Of a stretch of 64,000 nt of DNA, positions 30,103 through 41,975 are shown in pieces (position 1 is the first letter of the stretch; every line of letters starts with the position of its first letter). Position numbers and translations under genes: made by a program. The notes below the pieces were generated by a model. The model ran no database searches and was not told the DNA's origin. It worked only from the letters and a program-made list of their open reading frames with translations. Source of the DNA: Corynebacterium massiliense DSM 45435. Lineage in GTDB: Bacteria > Actinomycetota > Actinomycetes > Mycobacteriales > Mycobacteriaceae. The stretch covers positions 930,001-994,000 of the forward strand of contig NZ_CP063189.1 of the NCBI RefSeq assembly GCF_028609805.1, given 5' to 3'.

Positions 30103-31217
30103 TCCACCCGCCCTAGCCGGTCCGTCGAGCATAAGTACTCGGCGAGGTAGGGCAGGGTGAAAGCCACCTTGCCAAAGCCGGCCGGTTCAATGAGGTCCGC
30201 ACCGATGAGCTTCTGGCGCGTATCGGATAGTGACTTCACCGGTTTGCCCACCTGCTCCGCGATGTCGGAGGCGGCGATCTCCGCACCGCCGACGTGAGCC
30301 ATCGCCTCGAGGTACGCCCGCTGGGCCGGCGGCAGGTCCCGCACGGCCGGGGCGTGCACCTGCGAGCCCATGGCGGCGATGGCAGTGTCGGTGACGGCCT
30401 CCACGTCGGCTGTCGTGATGGCGTCGCGGGAGTCCGCGTGCGCTTTCTGCCACGCCAGTGAGCCGACGAGCTGCACCAGGAAGGGGTAGCCCTGGGACAG
30501 GTCGGTGGCTGCCGCCACGGCATCGTCAGTAAAGGCGATGCCGGATTCCGCCGCGGTGGAGTGGAAGGCGGTCGCCGAGTTCGGCGGGGAGAAGGGCCCG
30601 AGCAAGTGGCGCTCGGCGCGGCGCAAAAACGTCGCGCCTGGCAGATCCAACAAGTCCTCCACACCTTGGGGTAGCCCCGCCATGACCAGCGCGACGTTGA
30701 GTTCGTCGCGCAGCAGATCTTGGTAGGCCACGGCCAGCTCGGTGAGGTCGTCTTGCGATGCGTCTTGGACTTCGTCGATGGTGATGAGGACACCGGACTC
30801 GGAGGTCAGCCCCACCAGCCGGCGCAGCTCGGTGTTCAAGGTGGGCTGGAAGTCCGGTTCGTCGTCGTGCTCGAAGCCGACGGTGCCCAGCGAGCTGATG
30901 CCCACGCGGCTCACCCGACGCTTTTGCGGCGGATTGAGGCTGGCCGCCGCGCGCGGGATGGTGGTATCGCGCAGCTCCCGGGTGAGATTCATGCGGCCGG
31001 ATGCGCGCAGTGCCAGCCAGCCGTTGGCGGTGGCGATATCCTCGAGCTCGTTGAGGAGCACTGTCTTGCCGATGCCGCGGGCGCCCGAAATCACCATCGA
31101 GCGGCCAAAGGCACCCGGCCCGGTGGCCAGCGCGCTGCGGAAGCTGTCGAGGATGGTGGCGCGCCCCACCCAGAACAGGGGAGGCACTCCGAACGAGGGG
31201 CGGAACGGATTCTGCAT
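30099..31217 (-). CDS. STAND/AAA-type ATPase with C-terminal winged helix
   Basis: The 372-aa protein has Walker A (SGARGIGKT), Walker B ([10 protein letters not shown]) and a C-terminal winged-helix-like region (residues ~290-365). This is the architecture of stand-alone ATPases related to ORC/STAND proteins found singly in actinobacteria. The open frame extends far upstream, but the ATG at 31217 has a leaderless -10 box (TAGGCT, 7-nt gap). Just upstream are three TTCGAGA repeats. The gene is divergent from the MetE-like gene. The role is unknown. Confidence 0.82.
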   Translation of the reverse strand: MQNPFRPSFGVPPLFWVGRATILDSFRSALATGPGAFGRSMVISGARGIGKTVLLNELEDIATANGWLALRASGRMNLTRELRDTTIPRAAASLNPPQKRRVSRVGISSLGTVGFEHDDEPDFQPTLNTELRRLVGLTSESGVLITIDEVQDASQDDLTELAVAYQDLLRDELNVALVMAGLPQGVEDLLDLPGATFLRRAERHLLGPFSPPNSATAFHSTAAESGIAFTDDAVAAATDLSQGYPFLVQLVGSLAWQKAHADSRDAITTADVEAVTDTAIAAMGSQVHAPAVRDLPPAQRAYLEAMAHVGGAEIAASDIAEQVGKPVKSLSDTRQKLIGADLIEPAGFGKVAFTLPYLAEYLCSTDRLGRVD

Positions 31218-31224
31218 GCCAGAA

Positions 31225-31230
31225 AGCCTA
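31225..31230 (-). promoter_or_regulatory. Leaderless -10 box of the ATPase gene (TAGGCT on minus strand)
   Basis: The box ends 7 nt before the ATG at 31217. The TTCGAGA repeat array begins right next to it. Confidence 0.6.
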
Positions 31231-31255
31231 TTCGAGAGTTTCGAGAAATTCGAGA
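31231..31255. repeat. Three TTCGAGA direct repeats with 9-bp period
   Basis: TTCGAGA occurs at 31231, 31240 and 31249, exactly 9 bp apart. The array lies between the -10 box and the -35 region of the ATPase promoter, about where a repressor or activator would bind. Confidence 0.7.
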
Positions 31256-31309
31256 AATTGGCCGCGGCGCGAGTCCCGCCCGCGCTCGGAACCGGGATCT
31301 CGTCGTCAT

Positions 31310-31315
31310 TACACT
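31310..31315 (+). promoter_or_regulatory. Leaderless -10 box (TACACT) of the MetE-like gene
   Basis: TACACT ends 7 nt before the ATG at 31323. Confidence 0.6.
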
Positions 31316-31322
31316 GCGAAGA

Positions 31323-32264
31323 ATGACCGCTTTCGGAATTGGCCCCATGCCCGGAACTGACGTCGCCGCAGCCGCCGACATCGTGTTGGGTGAGACGGGA
31401 GAGCTGCCGCACGTGCCGCAGCTGCCTGAGCGCGGCATTGCCGCCGGGGCGGTGGCGCGCACAGCGTTTCTGCTCCCCGGCCTGGCGGTCGATCGCGGGC
31501 CGCGCGGGTGGGTGCTTACCGCCCGCGATCAGCTCATCACTCGGCGTGGCCGCGACCTGATGGCGCGGGACCTGGACGCCATTCAGGAAGTGTGGGAAAC
31601 CACCCCGGAGGTGGTGAAGATTCAGTGCGTGGGCCCGTGGTCGCTGGCGGCCGCGCTCGAGCTGGGCAACGGCCACCGGGCTGTTACCGACCGCGGCGCC
31701 GTGCGCGAGCTACACGCTTCTTTGCTCCAGGCAGTAGCAGAACACACCGCGGATGTCGCAGATCGTTTCCAGTGCCGGACCGTGCTCCAGCTGGACGAGC
31801 CGTACTTGGACGCGGTGCTCGCCGGACGGGTGCCGGGGGCGACGGATTTCGAGACAATCCCGGCGGTGCCGGCGGAGGTCGCGGTCGCCGCTTTAGAGGA
31901 GTTTTCCGCCGACTACCTGTGGTTGCCAGGGCCACACCCATCGTGGGAGGCGGCGCGCGCCGCCCGCACCGCCATCGTGGACTTCCCAGCGCTTACCGCG
32001 CAGGCCAACTACGAGGGCGCCGGCATGCACCTGGAGGATGGCTACCGGTTGGGCTGCACTATCGCCCCGGAGAACCTGCGCGAGCCCGGGCGCCAGGCAC
32101 GGGAGATTGCCGGGTGGCTCGACAGGCTCGGGATGCGGCGCGAGACTATGGCCACCCAGCTGGACGTGAGCCCGTGGCCGGTGTCCGGCGCGTTGGGAGA
32201 TGCCGCAGCCGCTTATTCCCACGCGGCGAAACTCGGCGACATCCTCGCCAGTGGGGACGCGTAG
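31323..32264 (+). CDS. MetE-like (cobalamin-independent methionine synthase family) protein
   Basis: The 313-aa protein resembles one barrel of MetE. It has a GIGPMPGTD start and the LQLDEPYLDAV segment typical of the family. The HxC zinc ligands of true MetE are not visible, so it is unlikely to be a classical methionine synthase. Actinobacteria keep a gene like this near mnmA and ligA. The start is set by a leaderless promoter. Confidence 0.8.
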   Translation: MTAFGIGPMPGTDVAAAADIVLGETGELPHVPQLPERGIAAGAVARTAFLLPGLAVDRGPRGWVLTARDQLITRRGRDLMARDLDAIQEVWETTPEVVKIQCVGPWSLAAALELGNGHRAVTDRGAVRELHASLLQAVAEHTADVADRFQCRTVLQLDEPYLDAVLAGRVPGATDFETIPAVPAEVAVAALEEFSADYLWLPGPHPSWEAARAARTAIVDFPALTAQANYEGAGMHLEDGYRLGCTIAPENLREPGRQAREIAGWLDRLGMRRETMATQLDVSPWPVSGALGDAAAAYSHAAKLGDILASGDA

Positions 32265-32297
32265 CCTGGCGCCTGAGGCTGGTCGTTGTGGGGACAG

Positions 32298-32972
32298 CTA
32301 GCCCTTCAGCGGCCACGACGGGAACACGTCGCTGGCGTCGCGTCCGCGGCCTTCCAAGTACTTCTTGAACGCCATGCGGTCCTCGTACCACTTGACCGCC
32401 TGGAACTCCATGAGCTCGCCGACGTCCATCGCGGCGAGGTCGGGGTACTGCCGGACCTGCTTCCAGGCCACGCGGGCGGCAGCGAGGGCATCGGCAGTCG
32501 CCTCGTGCGCGTTGTCCAGCTGCACGCCATAGTGCTGGCACACATCGCCCAAAGTGCGGCGGCCCTTGCGCCACTTGTCCATCACGCGGTCGATGACGAA
32601 CGGGTCGAACACGGTGCCGGTGACCACGAAATCGCCGGTGAGCTGCCGCAGGATGGTGAGATCGTAGGCGGCGTTGTACACGATGACGGTAAAGCCGTCG
32701 TCCCACGCCTTGTAGAGCGCGTCCACCGTCTCTTTCAGCACCTCGTCGTGTGGGCGGCCTTCCGCGCGGGCCTTTTCCGTGCTGATGCCGTGGACTTTGG
32801 TGGCGGCCTCGGGGATCTCCACGCCCGGATCGGCGAGCATCTCGGTGGAGGAGACGTCGCGGCCATCGATACGCACGAGCGCGGAGGTCACAATGCGCGC
32901 TTCCCGCGGGTTCGGCGAGGTGGTCTCCAGGTCGAACGAGAGCATGCGGGAGGCGTCGAAGGTAGCTGCCAT
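32298..32972 (-). CDS. DnaQ-family 3'-5' exonuclease
   Basis: The 224-aa protein has the three Exo motifs of DEDDh nucleases: Exo I in LSFDLETTS, Exo II in VYNAAYDLT and Exo III with H and D in AHEATADA. This is a stand-alone proofreading-type exonuclease or part of RNA/DNA turnover. A TAGAAT box ends 7 nt before the ATG at 32972, so this start is preferred over the in-frame ATG at 32981. Confidence 0.9.
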   Translation of the reverse strand: MAATFDASRMLSFDLETTSPNPREARIVTSALVRIDGRDVSSTEMLADPGVEIPEAATKVHGISTEKARAEGRPHDEVLKETVDALYKAWDDGFTVIVYNAAYDLTILRQLTGDFVVTGTVFDPFVIDRVMDKWRKGRRTLGDVCQHYGVQLDNAHEATADALAAARVAWKQVRQYPDLAAMDVGELMEFQAVKWYEDRMAFKKYLEGRGRDASDVFPSWPLKG

Positions 32973-32979
32973 GCGCCTC

Positions 32980-32985
32980 ATTCTA
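32980..32985 (-). promoter_or_regulatory. Leaderless -10 box of the exonuclease gene (TAGAAT on minus strand)
   Basis: The box ends 7 nt before the ATG at 32972. Confidence 0.6.
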
Positions 32986-33017
32986 ACGAGGGTGCGGACA
33001 CACCTTGTGGGCGGCGC

Positions 33018-33048
33018 TTGACCTTGCCGCGACGGCAAGGCGCACACT
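33018..33048 (+). promoter_or_regulatory. MerR-type promoter with 19-bp palindrome in the spacer
   Basis: TTGACC (33018-33023) and CACACT (33043-33048) flank a 19-bp spacer. A perfect inverted repeat, CCTTGCCG-CGA-CGGCAAGG (33022-33040), occupies it. This is the classic layout of promoters that MerR proteins untwist. The -10 ends 7 nt before the ATG at 33056. Confidence 0.8.
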
Positions 33049-33055
33049 TGCTTTC

Positions 33056-36566
<3,511 letters not shown>

Positions 36567-36794
36567 GGAAGTGGAATGGCCTTTCGCTGGAGTTGTATCG
36601 GTTACCTAATCAATTGAATGTTACTGAGGTAACGCAGGCTAACTCAATACCTAGATGCAGGATCAGGGCAAATCGGGTGGGTGGAGCATCCCCGAGGGTG
36701 ACTCGGCTTGGTGTCCGGGCCGTGCAGTAGCATGAGGCGGTAGCTGTAAGGCGTGTGAAATGCCAAGCGAGATAGTTAAAGGATGGAGTTTCGC
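36567..36794. promoter_or_regulatory. Divergent intergenic region between the ACT gene and gatC
   Basis: The 228-bp gap is relatively AT-rich and holds no gene. It contains a 7-bp inverted repeat, GTTACCT (36601-36607) and AGGTAAC (36627-36633), upstream of the ACT gene. Promoters for both directions must lie here. Confidence 0.4.
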
Positions 36795-37091
36795 GTGTCT
36801 GATTTTTCGCGTGAAGAAATCGCCCACTTGGCCAAGTTGTCTCGGCTGGGTTTGAACGACGAAGAGCTGTCGCAGTTCGCTTCGGACATCGACGAGATTG
36901 TCAGCGCGGTGTCTTCGATTAGTGAGGTCGACGCTGACGGGGTTGAGCCGATGAGCCACCCGCACTCCGTCAACGCCCGCATGCGTGACGATGAGGTCGT
37001 ACCCACCCTCACCGCCGAGCAGGCCTTGGACCAAGCGCCTGAGGTGGAAGAGGACCGCTTCGTCGTGCCGCAGATTCTGGGAGGAGAGTAA
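36795..37091 (+). CDS. gatC: Asp/Glu-tRNA amidotransferase subunit C
   Basis: GatC stabilises GatA in the GatCAB complex, which converts Glu-tRNA(Gln) to Gln-tRNA(Gln). The 98-aa protein has the SREEIAHLAKLSRLGL helix region and a C-terminal DxFVVPQILGGE segment. The GTG at 36795 follows GGATGGAG with 6-nt spacing. An ATG at 36783, in frame, would add 4 residues. The stop directly precedes the gatA ATG. Confidence 0.94.
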   Translation: MSDFSREEIAHLAKLSRLGLNDEELSQFASDIDEIVSAVSSISEVDADGVEPMSHPHSVNARMRDDEVVPTLTAEQALDQAPEVEEDRFVVPQILGGE

Positions 37092-38579
37092 ATGACTGAC
37101 TACCTGGTACCCGCGGAGGGGCTTACCTCCCTGACCGCGACCGAACTCGCAGAAAAGATCCACTCGCGCGAGGTCACCTCCCGCGAGGTGACACAGGCGT
37201 TCCTGGACCGCATTGCAGAGACCAACGAGACCCTGAACTCCTTCCTCCACGTTGGTGCTGAGGAAGCGCTCGCTACTGCCGATGCCGTGGATAAGGCCCT
37301 CGACGCCGGTGAGAAGCCGGCATCGTCGCTGGCGGGCGTGCCGCTGGCACTGAAGGATCTGTTGACCACCACGGATGCGCCGACCACCGCGGCGTCCAAG
37401 ATGCTCGAAGGCTACATGTCGCCTTACGACGCGACCGTGACCCGCAAGCTGCGCGAGGCCGGCATTCCGATCTTGGGCAAGACCAACCTGGACGAGTTCG
37501 CCATGGGCTCGTCCAGCGAGAACTCCGCGTTCGGCCCGGTGCGCAACCCGTTTGATACCGAGCGCACCCCGGGCGGTTCCGGCGGCGGCACCTCCGCGGC
37601 ACTGGCGTCCGGCCAGGCGCCGCTGGGCATCGGTACCGACACCGGCGGTTCCATTCGCCAGCCGGCCGCCCTGACCAACACCGTGGGCATCAAGCCGACC
37701 TACGGCACCGTCTCGCGCTACGGTCTTATCGCCGCCGCGTCCTCGCTCGACCAGGCGGGTCCGTGCGCCCGCACCGTTGGCGATGCGGCGCGCCTGCACG
37801 AGATCATTGCCGGCTTCGACGAGCACGACGCCACCTCCGTGGACCGCGCGGTCGCCCCGGTGGTCAAGGCCGCCGAAGAGGGTAAAAACGGCGACTTGAG
37901 CGGTGTGAAGATCGGCATCGTCAAGCAGTTCGAGCGCGACGGCTGGCAGGACGGCGTCATGGAGCGCTACCACGCCGCTGTCGATCAGCTCGTCGCCCAG
38001 GGTGCCGAGAAGGTCGAGGTGGACTGCCCGAACTTTAACCACGCGCTGGCGGCGTACTACATCGTCATGTCGTGTGAGGTCTCGTCCAACCTCGCGCGCT
38101 TCGACGGCATGCGCTACGGCCTGCGCTCCGGCGACGACGGCAAACACTCCGTCGAGCAGGTGATGAACCAGTCCCGCGCCGAGGGTTTTGGCCCCGAGGT
38201 CAAGCGCCGCATCATGCTGGGTACCTACGCGCTGTCCGTCGGCTACTACGACGCTTACTACCTGCAGGCGCAGCGCGTGCGCTCGCTCATCGCGCAGGAC
38301 TTCGCCCGCGCCTTCGAGGACGTCGACGTCATCGTCTCGCCGACCACCCCGACCACCGCGTTCAAGCTGGGCGAGAAGGTGCAGGACCCGGTCGCCATGT
38401 ACAACTTCGACCTGTGCACCCTGCCGCTCAACCTGGCGGGCCTGTGCGGCATGTCGGTTCCGTCTGGCATGGCCAGCGACACCAACCTGCCGACCGGCCT
38501 GCAAATCATGGCGCCCGCCTTTAGCGATGATCGCCTGTACAAGGTCGGCGCCGCCTACGAGGCACGCCGCGACAGCTAA
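37092..38579 (+). CDS. gatA: Asp/Glu-tRNA amidotransferase subunit A
   Basis: GatA is the amidase that releases ammonia from glutamine for transamidation. The 495-aa protein has the amidase-signature Ser-cisSer-Lys triad: Lys in [10 protein letters not shown], and serines in [11 protein letters not shown] and [10 protein letters not shown]. It is translationally linked to gatC. A hairpin terminator follows. Confidence 0.96.
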   Translation: MTDYLVPAEGLTSLTATELAEKIHSREVTSREVTQAFLDRIAETNETLNSFLHVGAEEALATADAVDKALDAGEKPASSLAGVPLALKDLLTTTDAPTTAASKMLEGYMSPYDATVTRKLREAGIPILGKTNLDEFAMGSSSENSAFGPVRNPFDTERTPGGSGGGTSAALASGQAPLGIGTDTGGSIRQPAALTNTVGIKPTYGTVSRYGLIAAASSLDQAGPCARTVGDAARLHEIIAGFDEHDATSVDRAVAPVVKAAEEGKNGDLSGVKIGIVKQFERDGWQDGVMERYHAAVDQLVAQGAEKVEVDCPNFNHALAAYYIVMSCEVSSNLARFDGMRYGLRSGDDGKHSVEQVMNQSRAEGFGPEVKRRIMLGTYALSVGYYDAYYLQAQRVRSLIAQDFARAFEDVDVIVSPTTPTTAFKLGEKVQDPVAMYNFDLCTLPLNLAGLCGMSVPSGMASDTNLPTGLQIMAPAFSDDRLYKVGAAYEARRDS

Positions 38580-38617
38580 GCGCTAAAGCGGCTAAACGCT
38601 CAGTTCACGCCTCCCGG

Positions 38618-38669
38618 AAACCGGCGGAGGACTCGCCCCACACGAGGGGCAGAGCCCCCGCCGGTTTTT
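38618..38669 (+). terminator. Terminator after gatA
   Basis: The arms AAACCGGCGG and CCGCCGGTTT enclose an inner GCCCC/GGGGC hairpin and end in TTTTT. The stem ends at the edge of the DtxR-type box of the next gene. Confidence 0.88.
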
Positions 38670-38687
38670 GAGGTTAGGGTAACCTCA
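38669..38687. promoter_or_regulatory. DtxR-type iron box upstream of the siderophore-interacting protein
   Basis: This 19-bp site (TGAGGTTAGGGTAACCTCA) has perfect 8-bp arms, TGAGGTTA and TAACCTCA. Its AGGTTAGG.TAACCT core matches the DtxR/IdeR consensus except at one central base. It implies iron-dependent repression of the next gene. Confidence 0.88.
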
Positions 38688-38739
38688 CGGACATCGAGAA
38701 GTGCGATGCTAACCCAACCGTGAGGAGATGAACCACGCA

Positions 38740-39570
38740 ATGGCCCCGAAGAAGATGCAGGCGAAGGGACTGACGGTAGTAAAAAGCCAGCAGATCACTC
38801 CGGATATGATCCGGTTAACCGTCAACGCCCCGGCACTCAAAGATGCCGAGCTGCCTTTCACCGACCACTACATCAAGCTCTTGTTTGTTCCCGACGGCGC
38901 GGACTATACGTGGCCGTTCGATCTTGCCGAGATCCGGGAGAAGTACCCGCGTTCCCAGCAGCCGGTGAAACGGACCTATTCGCTCCGGCGTGTGGATCAG
39001 GAAACCGGCGATTGCGATATCGACTTTGTCATCCACGGCGACCAGGGCATAGCGGGCCCGTGGGCGCGAACGGCAGAGCCGGGAGACACCCTCGGTTTCG
39101 CCGGCCCCGGCGGCGGCTGGGCGCCGTCGCGGGATTACGAACACTTTGTGCTCGCCGGCGACGAGGCAGCCGCGCCGGCCATCGGCGCCGCGTTGGACCA
39201 CTTGCCGGAAGGCACCACGGCCACCGCGTATGTGGAAGTTGCCGAACGCGGCCGTGAGATGGACATTCCGGACAAGGAAGGCGTTGAGCTGCACTGGATT
39301 TACCGCGACGGTGCAACGCCGGGCACCAAGCTGTCCGAGGCTGTGCGCGCCGCCGGTCGCCCGTCGCAGAAAACGAGCTGGTTCATCCACGGGGTGGCCG
39401 AAATGATTCGGGAACTGCGCCGCTTTCTGTTCGTCGAGCAGGAGGTAGATCGTGCTGACGCGTCCATCTCCGGCTACTGGCGCTTGGGCATGGTGGAAGA
39501 CGAGTGGCAGGCGACCAAGCGCGAGTTCGTCGAGTCTATGGAACGCGAGGAGAAGTCCGCGCGGCCGTAG
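38740..39570 (+). CDS. Siderophore-interacting protein (FAD-dependent ferric siderophore reductase)
   Basis: SIP-family enzymes reduce iron in imported siderophores in the cytoplasm. The 276-aa protein has the FAD-binding domain with RTYSLRR, the glycine-rich GFAGPGGGW loop and a C-terminal SIP domain ending in SGYWRLGMVEDEW. The ATG at 38740 is chosen over the in-frame ATG at 38728, which abuts the GAGGAG site. The iron box just upstream fits repression by DtxR. Confidence 0.92.
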   Translation: MAPKKMQAKGLTVVKSQQITPDMIRLTVNAPALKDAELPFTDHYIKLLFVPDGADYTWPFDLAEIREKYPRSQQPVKRTYSLRRVDQETGDCDIDFVIHGDQGIAGPWARTAEPGDTLGFAGPGGGWAPSRDYEHFVLAGDEAAAPAIGAALDHLPEGTTATAYVEVAERGREMDIPDKEGVELHWIYRDGATPGTKLSEAVRAAGRPSQKTSWFIHGVAEMIRELRRFLFVEQEVDRADASISGYWRLGMVEDEWQATKREFVESMEREEKSARP

Positions 39571-39601
39571 TCAGCGCGGCAGTAGCCCGCGCGGCAGCAC
39601 A

Positions 39602-39635
39602 GAAAAACGCTGCCGGGCACAAGAGCCGGGCAGCG
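39602..39635 (-). terminator. Terminator of the minus-strand membrane-protein gene
   Basis: Read on the minus strand, a CGCTGCCCGGC/GCCCGGCAGCG-like stem (39608-39635) is followed by TTTTT (39603-39607). It lies in the convergent gap after the SIP gene. Confidence 0.75.
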
Positions 39636-39674
39636 CGGGAGGGAAGGTGAGGTGAGCGCGGCGAGCGCCAGCGC

Positions 39675-39998
39675 TTACTTGGAGTCAGACAGCGCGTAGG
39701 ACGCACCCGCGGTCAGGGCGGTGACGGACAAGACGGCCGGCCACGAGCCGATCTTCTTCGCCAACGGGTGGGACGCGCCGAATGCGCCGACGTACAGTGC
39801 GGACAGGCAGGCGGTGGTGGGGACATCGGTCTTGGCGGCCCAGGAGCGGCCCGCCCAGATTCCGGCCGCGGCGAGGATGGCGCCGCCCAGCGGGCGGATC
39901 CCGGTCTCGCGTGCGGTGAGCCACCCGCCCATCAGGCCGACGGTGGTGGTAAGAGCGGTGCTGACGTCCTTGGGCTTTTTGATATCAATCATCGACAT
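39675..39998 (-). CDS. Small membrane protein of unknown function
   Basis: The 107-aa protein has three hydrophobic segments, a basic N-terminal stretch (IDIKKPKD) and a Lys-ended C-terminus. I do not recognise the family. The frame opens at ATG 40007, but the ATG at 39998 has a TAGCAT box exactly 7 nt upstream and is preferred; an ATG at 39992 also exists. It is divergent from pfkA, and the two promoters overlap in under 30 bp. Confidence 0.75.
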   Translation of the reverse strand: MSMIDIKKPKDVSTALTTTVGLMGGWLTARETGIRPLGGAILAAAGIWAGRSWAAKTDVPTTACLSALYVGAFGASHPLAKKIGSWPAVLSVTALTAGASYALSDSK

Positions 39999-40005
39999 GC
40001 CCACC

Positions 40006-40011
40006 ATGCTA
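40006..40011 (-). promoter_or_regulatory. Leaderless -10 box of the membrane-protein gene (TAGCAT on minus strand)
   Basis: The box ends 7 nt before the ATG at 39998 and includes the upstream ATG codon at 40007. Confidence 0.5.
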
Positions 40012-40021
40012 ACCAGCTCGC

Positions 40022-40027
40022 TAGAGT
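40022..40027 (+). promoter_or_regulatory. Leaderless -10 box (TAGAGT) of pfkA
   Basis: TAGAGT ends 7 nt before the ATG at 40035. Confidence 0.55.
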
Positions 40028-40034
40028 AGGGCGC

Positions 40035-41066
40035 ATGCGACTTGCCACACTGACCTCCGGTGGCGATTGCCCCGGCCTGAACGCAGTAATCCGCTCAGTG
40101 GTCCGCACCGCCTCGAACGAGTTCGGTGACACCGTCGTCGGATACGAGGACGGGTGGGTCGGCCTGATGGAGGACAAGCGCCGCGATCTCTACGACGACG
40201 CCGCCATCGACCGCATCCTGTCGCGGGGTGGCACAATTTTGGGCACCGGCCGGTTGCACCCAGACAAGTTCAAGGCGGGCATCGATACGGTGCGGCGCAA
40301 CCTGGCGGAAGCGGAAGTCGACGCGCTCATCGCCATCGGCGGCGAGGGCACGCTCAAAGGGGCGAAGTGGCTTGCGGATAATGGGGTTCCGGTCGTCGGG
40401 GTGCCCAAGACCATCGATAATGACGTCAACGCCACCGACTACACCTTTGGCTTTGACACTGCCGTGTCCGTGGCCACCGAGGCCATCGACCGGCTGCACA
40501 CCACGGCCGAGTCGCACAACCGCATCCTCATCGTCGAGGTCATGGGCCGCCACGTGGGTTGGATTGCGCTGCACGCCGGCATGGCCGGCGGCGCGCACTA
40601 CACGGTGATCCCGGAAGAGCCCTTCGACGTGGCGGACATCTGCAAGTCCATGGAGCGGCGCTTCCAGATGGGGGAGAAGTATGGGATCATCTGTGTCGCC
40701 GAGGGCGCCTCGCCCAAGGAGGGAACCATGGAGTTTCAGGCGGGCGAGGAGGACGAGTTCGGTCACCAAACTTTTACCGGCATTGGCCAAATTATCGGCG
40801 ACGAAATCAACCGCCGCACCGGCTACGACGTGCGCACTACGGTGCTCGGACACACGCAGCGTGGCGGTACCCCGACCGCCTACGACCGAGTGCTGGCCAC
40901 TCGTTTCGGCGTCCACGCCGCGCGCGCTGCGCACAATGGCGACCACGGCACGTGCGTGGCGCTGCACGGCGAGAACATCGACTTGGTCTCCCTCGAGGAC
41001 GCGGTGGGCCAGCTCAAGACGGTGCCGGAGTGGCGCTACGTCAACGCCCGCGCCCTTTTCGGGTAA
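40035..41066 (+). CDS. pfkA: 6-phosphofructokinase
   Basis: PfkA phosphorylates fructose-6-phosphate in glycolysis. The 343-aa protein begins [14 protein letters not shown]. It has GGEGTLKG, with Gly where PPi-type enzymes have Asp, which points to ATP as donor. It also has PKTIDNDV, with Lys as in group III actinobacterial enzymes. Catalytic and substrate segments MGRHVGW and GHTQRGG are intact. The start is fixed by a leaderless box. It ends 1 bp from a convergent gene. Confidence 0.95.
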   Translation: MRLATLTSGGDCPGLNAVIRSVVRTASNEFGDTVVGYEDGWVGLMEDKRRDLYDDAAIDRILSRGGTILGTGRLHPDKFKAGIDTVRRNLAEAEVDALIAIGGEGTLKGAKWLADNGVPVVGVPKTIDNDVNATDYTFGFDTAVSVATEAIDRLHTTAESHNRILIVEVMGRHVGWIALHAGMAGGAHYTVIPEEPFDVADICKSMERRFQMGEKYGIICVAEGASPKEGTMEFQAGEEDEFGHQTFTGIGQIIGDEINRRTGYDVRTTVLGHTQRGGTPTAYDRVLATRFGVHAARAAHNGDHGTCVALHGENIDLVSLEDAVGQLKTVPEWRYVNARALFG

Positions 41067-41067
41067 G

Positions 41068-41931
41068 TTACATCTCCACCTCGATGGCCTTCTTGTCGCC
41101 ATCGATGATCCACGGCGCGAACGAGGTCGCGTGCTTGTCGTCGTCGGTGCGCCCGACGGTCTGCCCGCCGATGATGGTCGCGCCGCCCACGACGTGCGCC
41201 GCAGTGTCGGCGAGCAGCTCGAAAATCTTCTGCGGATCCCCCTTGGACTTCGTCACCTGCAGCTCCGGGTGGCCCAAATCCATCAGGCCGATGGTGTAGC
41301 CAGAGACCGATCCGTCTTCTTCGGGTTTGAGCCACGTCGGCGCCATGTAGGCGCTCGGGAACGGCGACTCGCTCATGGTGAATTCCTGCAGGTGGCGCGG
41401 GCTCAGCGTGGTCTTCACGGACGGGAAGAAGACGCCGAGAGTCCCGGGCAGCTGGGAAATCATGGCCGTGACCAAAGCGTGCAGCGCGCGCTGCTTGAAC
41501 TTCTGCTCGCGTGCGGGAATCTCGCTGGGCGCGTCCATGTCCGGGCGGTGGGCGATGAGGAGGTGAGCGCGGGCATCGTGAAGCTCCGCACGCTCCTGCG
41601 GGTCAGCGCCGAAGAAGACTGGGTGGGCGAGGTCTGCCGGGCTGACGCCGCCGTCCTGCACTGGGTACGGCTTGTCCACGCAGGTGGCCGCAAAGTACTC
41701 GCCACCGAGGGTGAAGGCCGCGACGTGCGGGGCGCCGCTATCGACGAACTTCAACGGAGCGTCCTCGGTGAGCGAGCGCTTGACGATGTCCTCGATGTCC
41801 GACGGCTCGTATGCCTCCTCGAGGAGCAAAGTGGCCATCTGCGGCCCGAGCGGAACGGGGTACTCCGGGTTTTCGCCCGGCTTCGGATCGGCGTTGTCAG
41901 GGGCGGTGTTTGCAGCGTCCTTGTCAGTCAT
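41068..41931 (-). CDS. Conserved hypothetical protein (possibly DUF4261-like)
   Basis: The 287-aa soluble protein has an acidic, proline-rich N-terminus (about 30 residues), then a mixed alpha/beta region with a VVGGATIIGGQTVGRT motif near the C-terminus. GGQT-type motifs occur in DUF4261 proteins, but I am not sure of the assignment. A TAGGCT box ends 7 nt before the ATG. It is convergent with pfkA and divergent from gatB. Confidence 0.75.
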   Translation of the reverse strand: MTDKDAANTAPDNADPKPGENPEYPVPLGPQMATLLLEEAYEPSDIEDIVKRSLTEDAPLKFVDSGAPHVAAFTLGGEYFAATCVDKPYPVQDGGVSPADLAHPVFFGADPQERAELHDARAHLLIAHRPDMDAPSEIPAREQKFKQRALHALVTAMISQLPGTLGVFFPSVKTTLSPRHLQEFTMSESPFPSAYMAPTWLKPEEDGSVSGYTIGLMDLGHPELQVTKSKGDPQKIFELLADTAAHVVGGATIIGGQTVGRTDDDKHATSFAPWIIDGDKKAIEVEM

Positions 41932-41938
41932 GGGCTAA

Positions 41939-41944
41939 AGCCTA
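41939..41944 (-). promoter_or_regulatory. Leaderless -10 box of the hypothetical gene (TAGGCT on minus strand)
   Basis: The box ends 7 nt before the ATG at 41931. Confidence 0.55.
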
Positions 41945-41962
41945 ACGCGGCCGGGCACCTAT

Positions 41963-41968
41963 TACACT
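41963..41968 (+). promoter_or_regulatory. Leaderless -10 box (TACACT) of gatB
   Basis: TACACT ends 7 nt before the ATG at 41976. This rules out the GTG at 41970 as the start. Confidence 0.6.
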
Positions 41969-41975
41969 AGTGCGC

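Noticed and set aside
30099..31676. Long N-terminal extension of the STAND ATPase
   Set aside because: It overlaps the MetE-like gene and its promoter; the ATG at 31217 has a well-spaced -10 box.
36623..36650. Possible second DtxR box (AGGTAACGCAGGCTAACTC)
   Set aside because: Only half-site similarity; the arms do not form the 19-bp palindrome.
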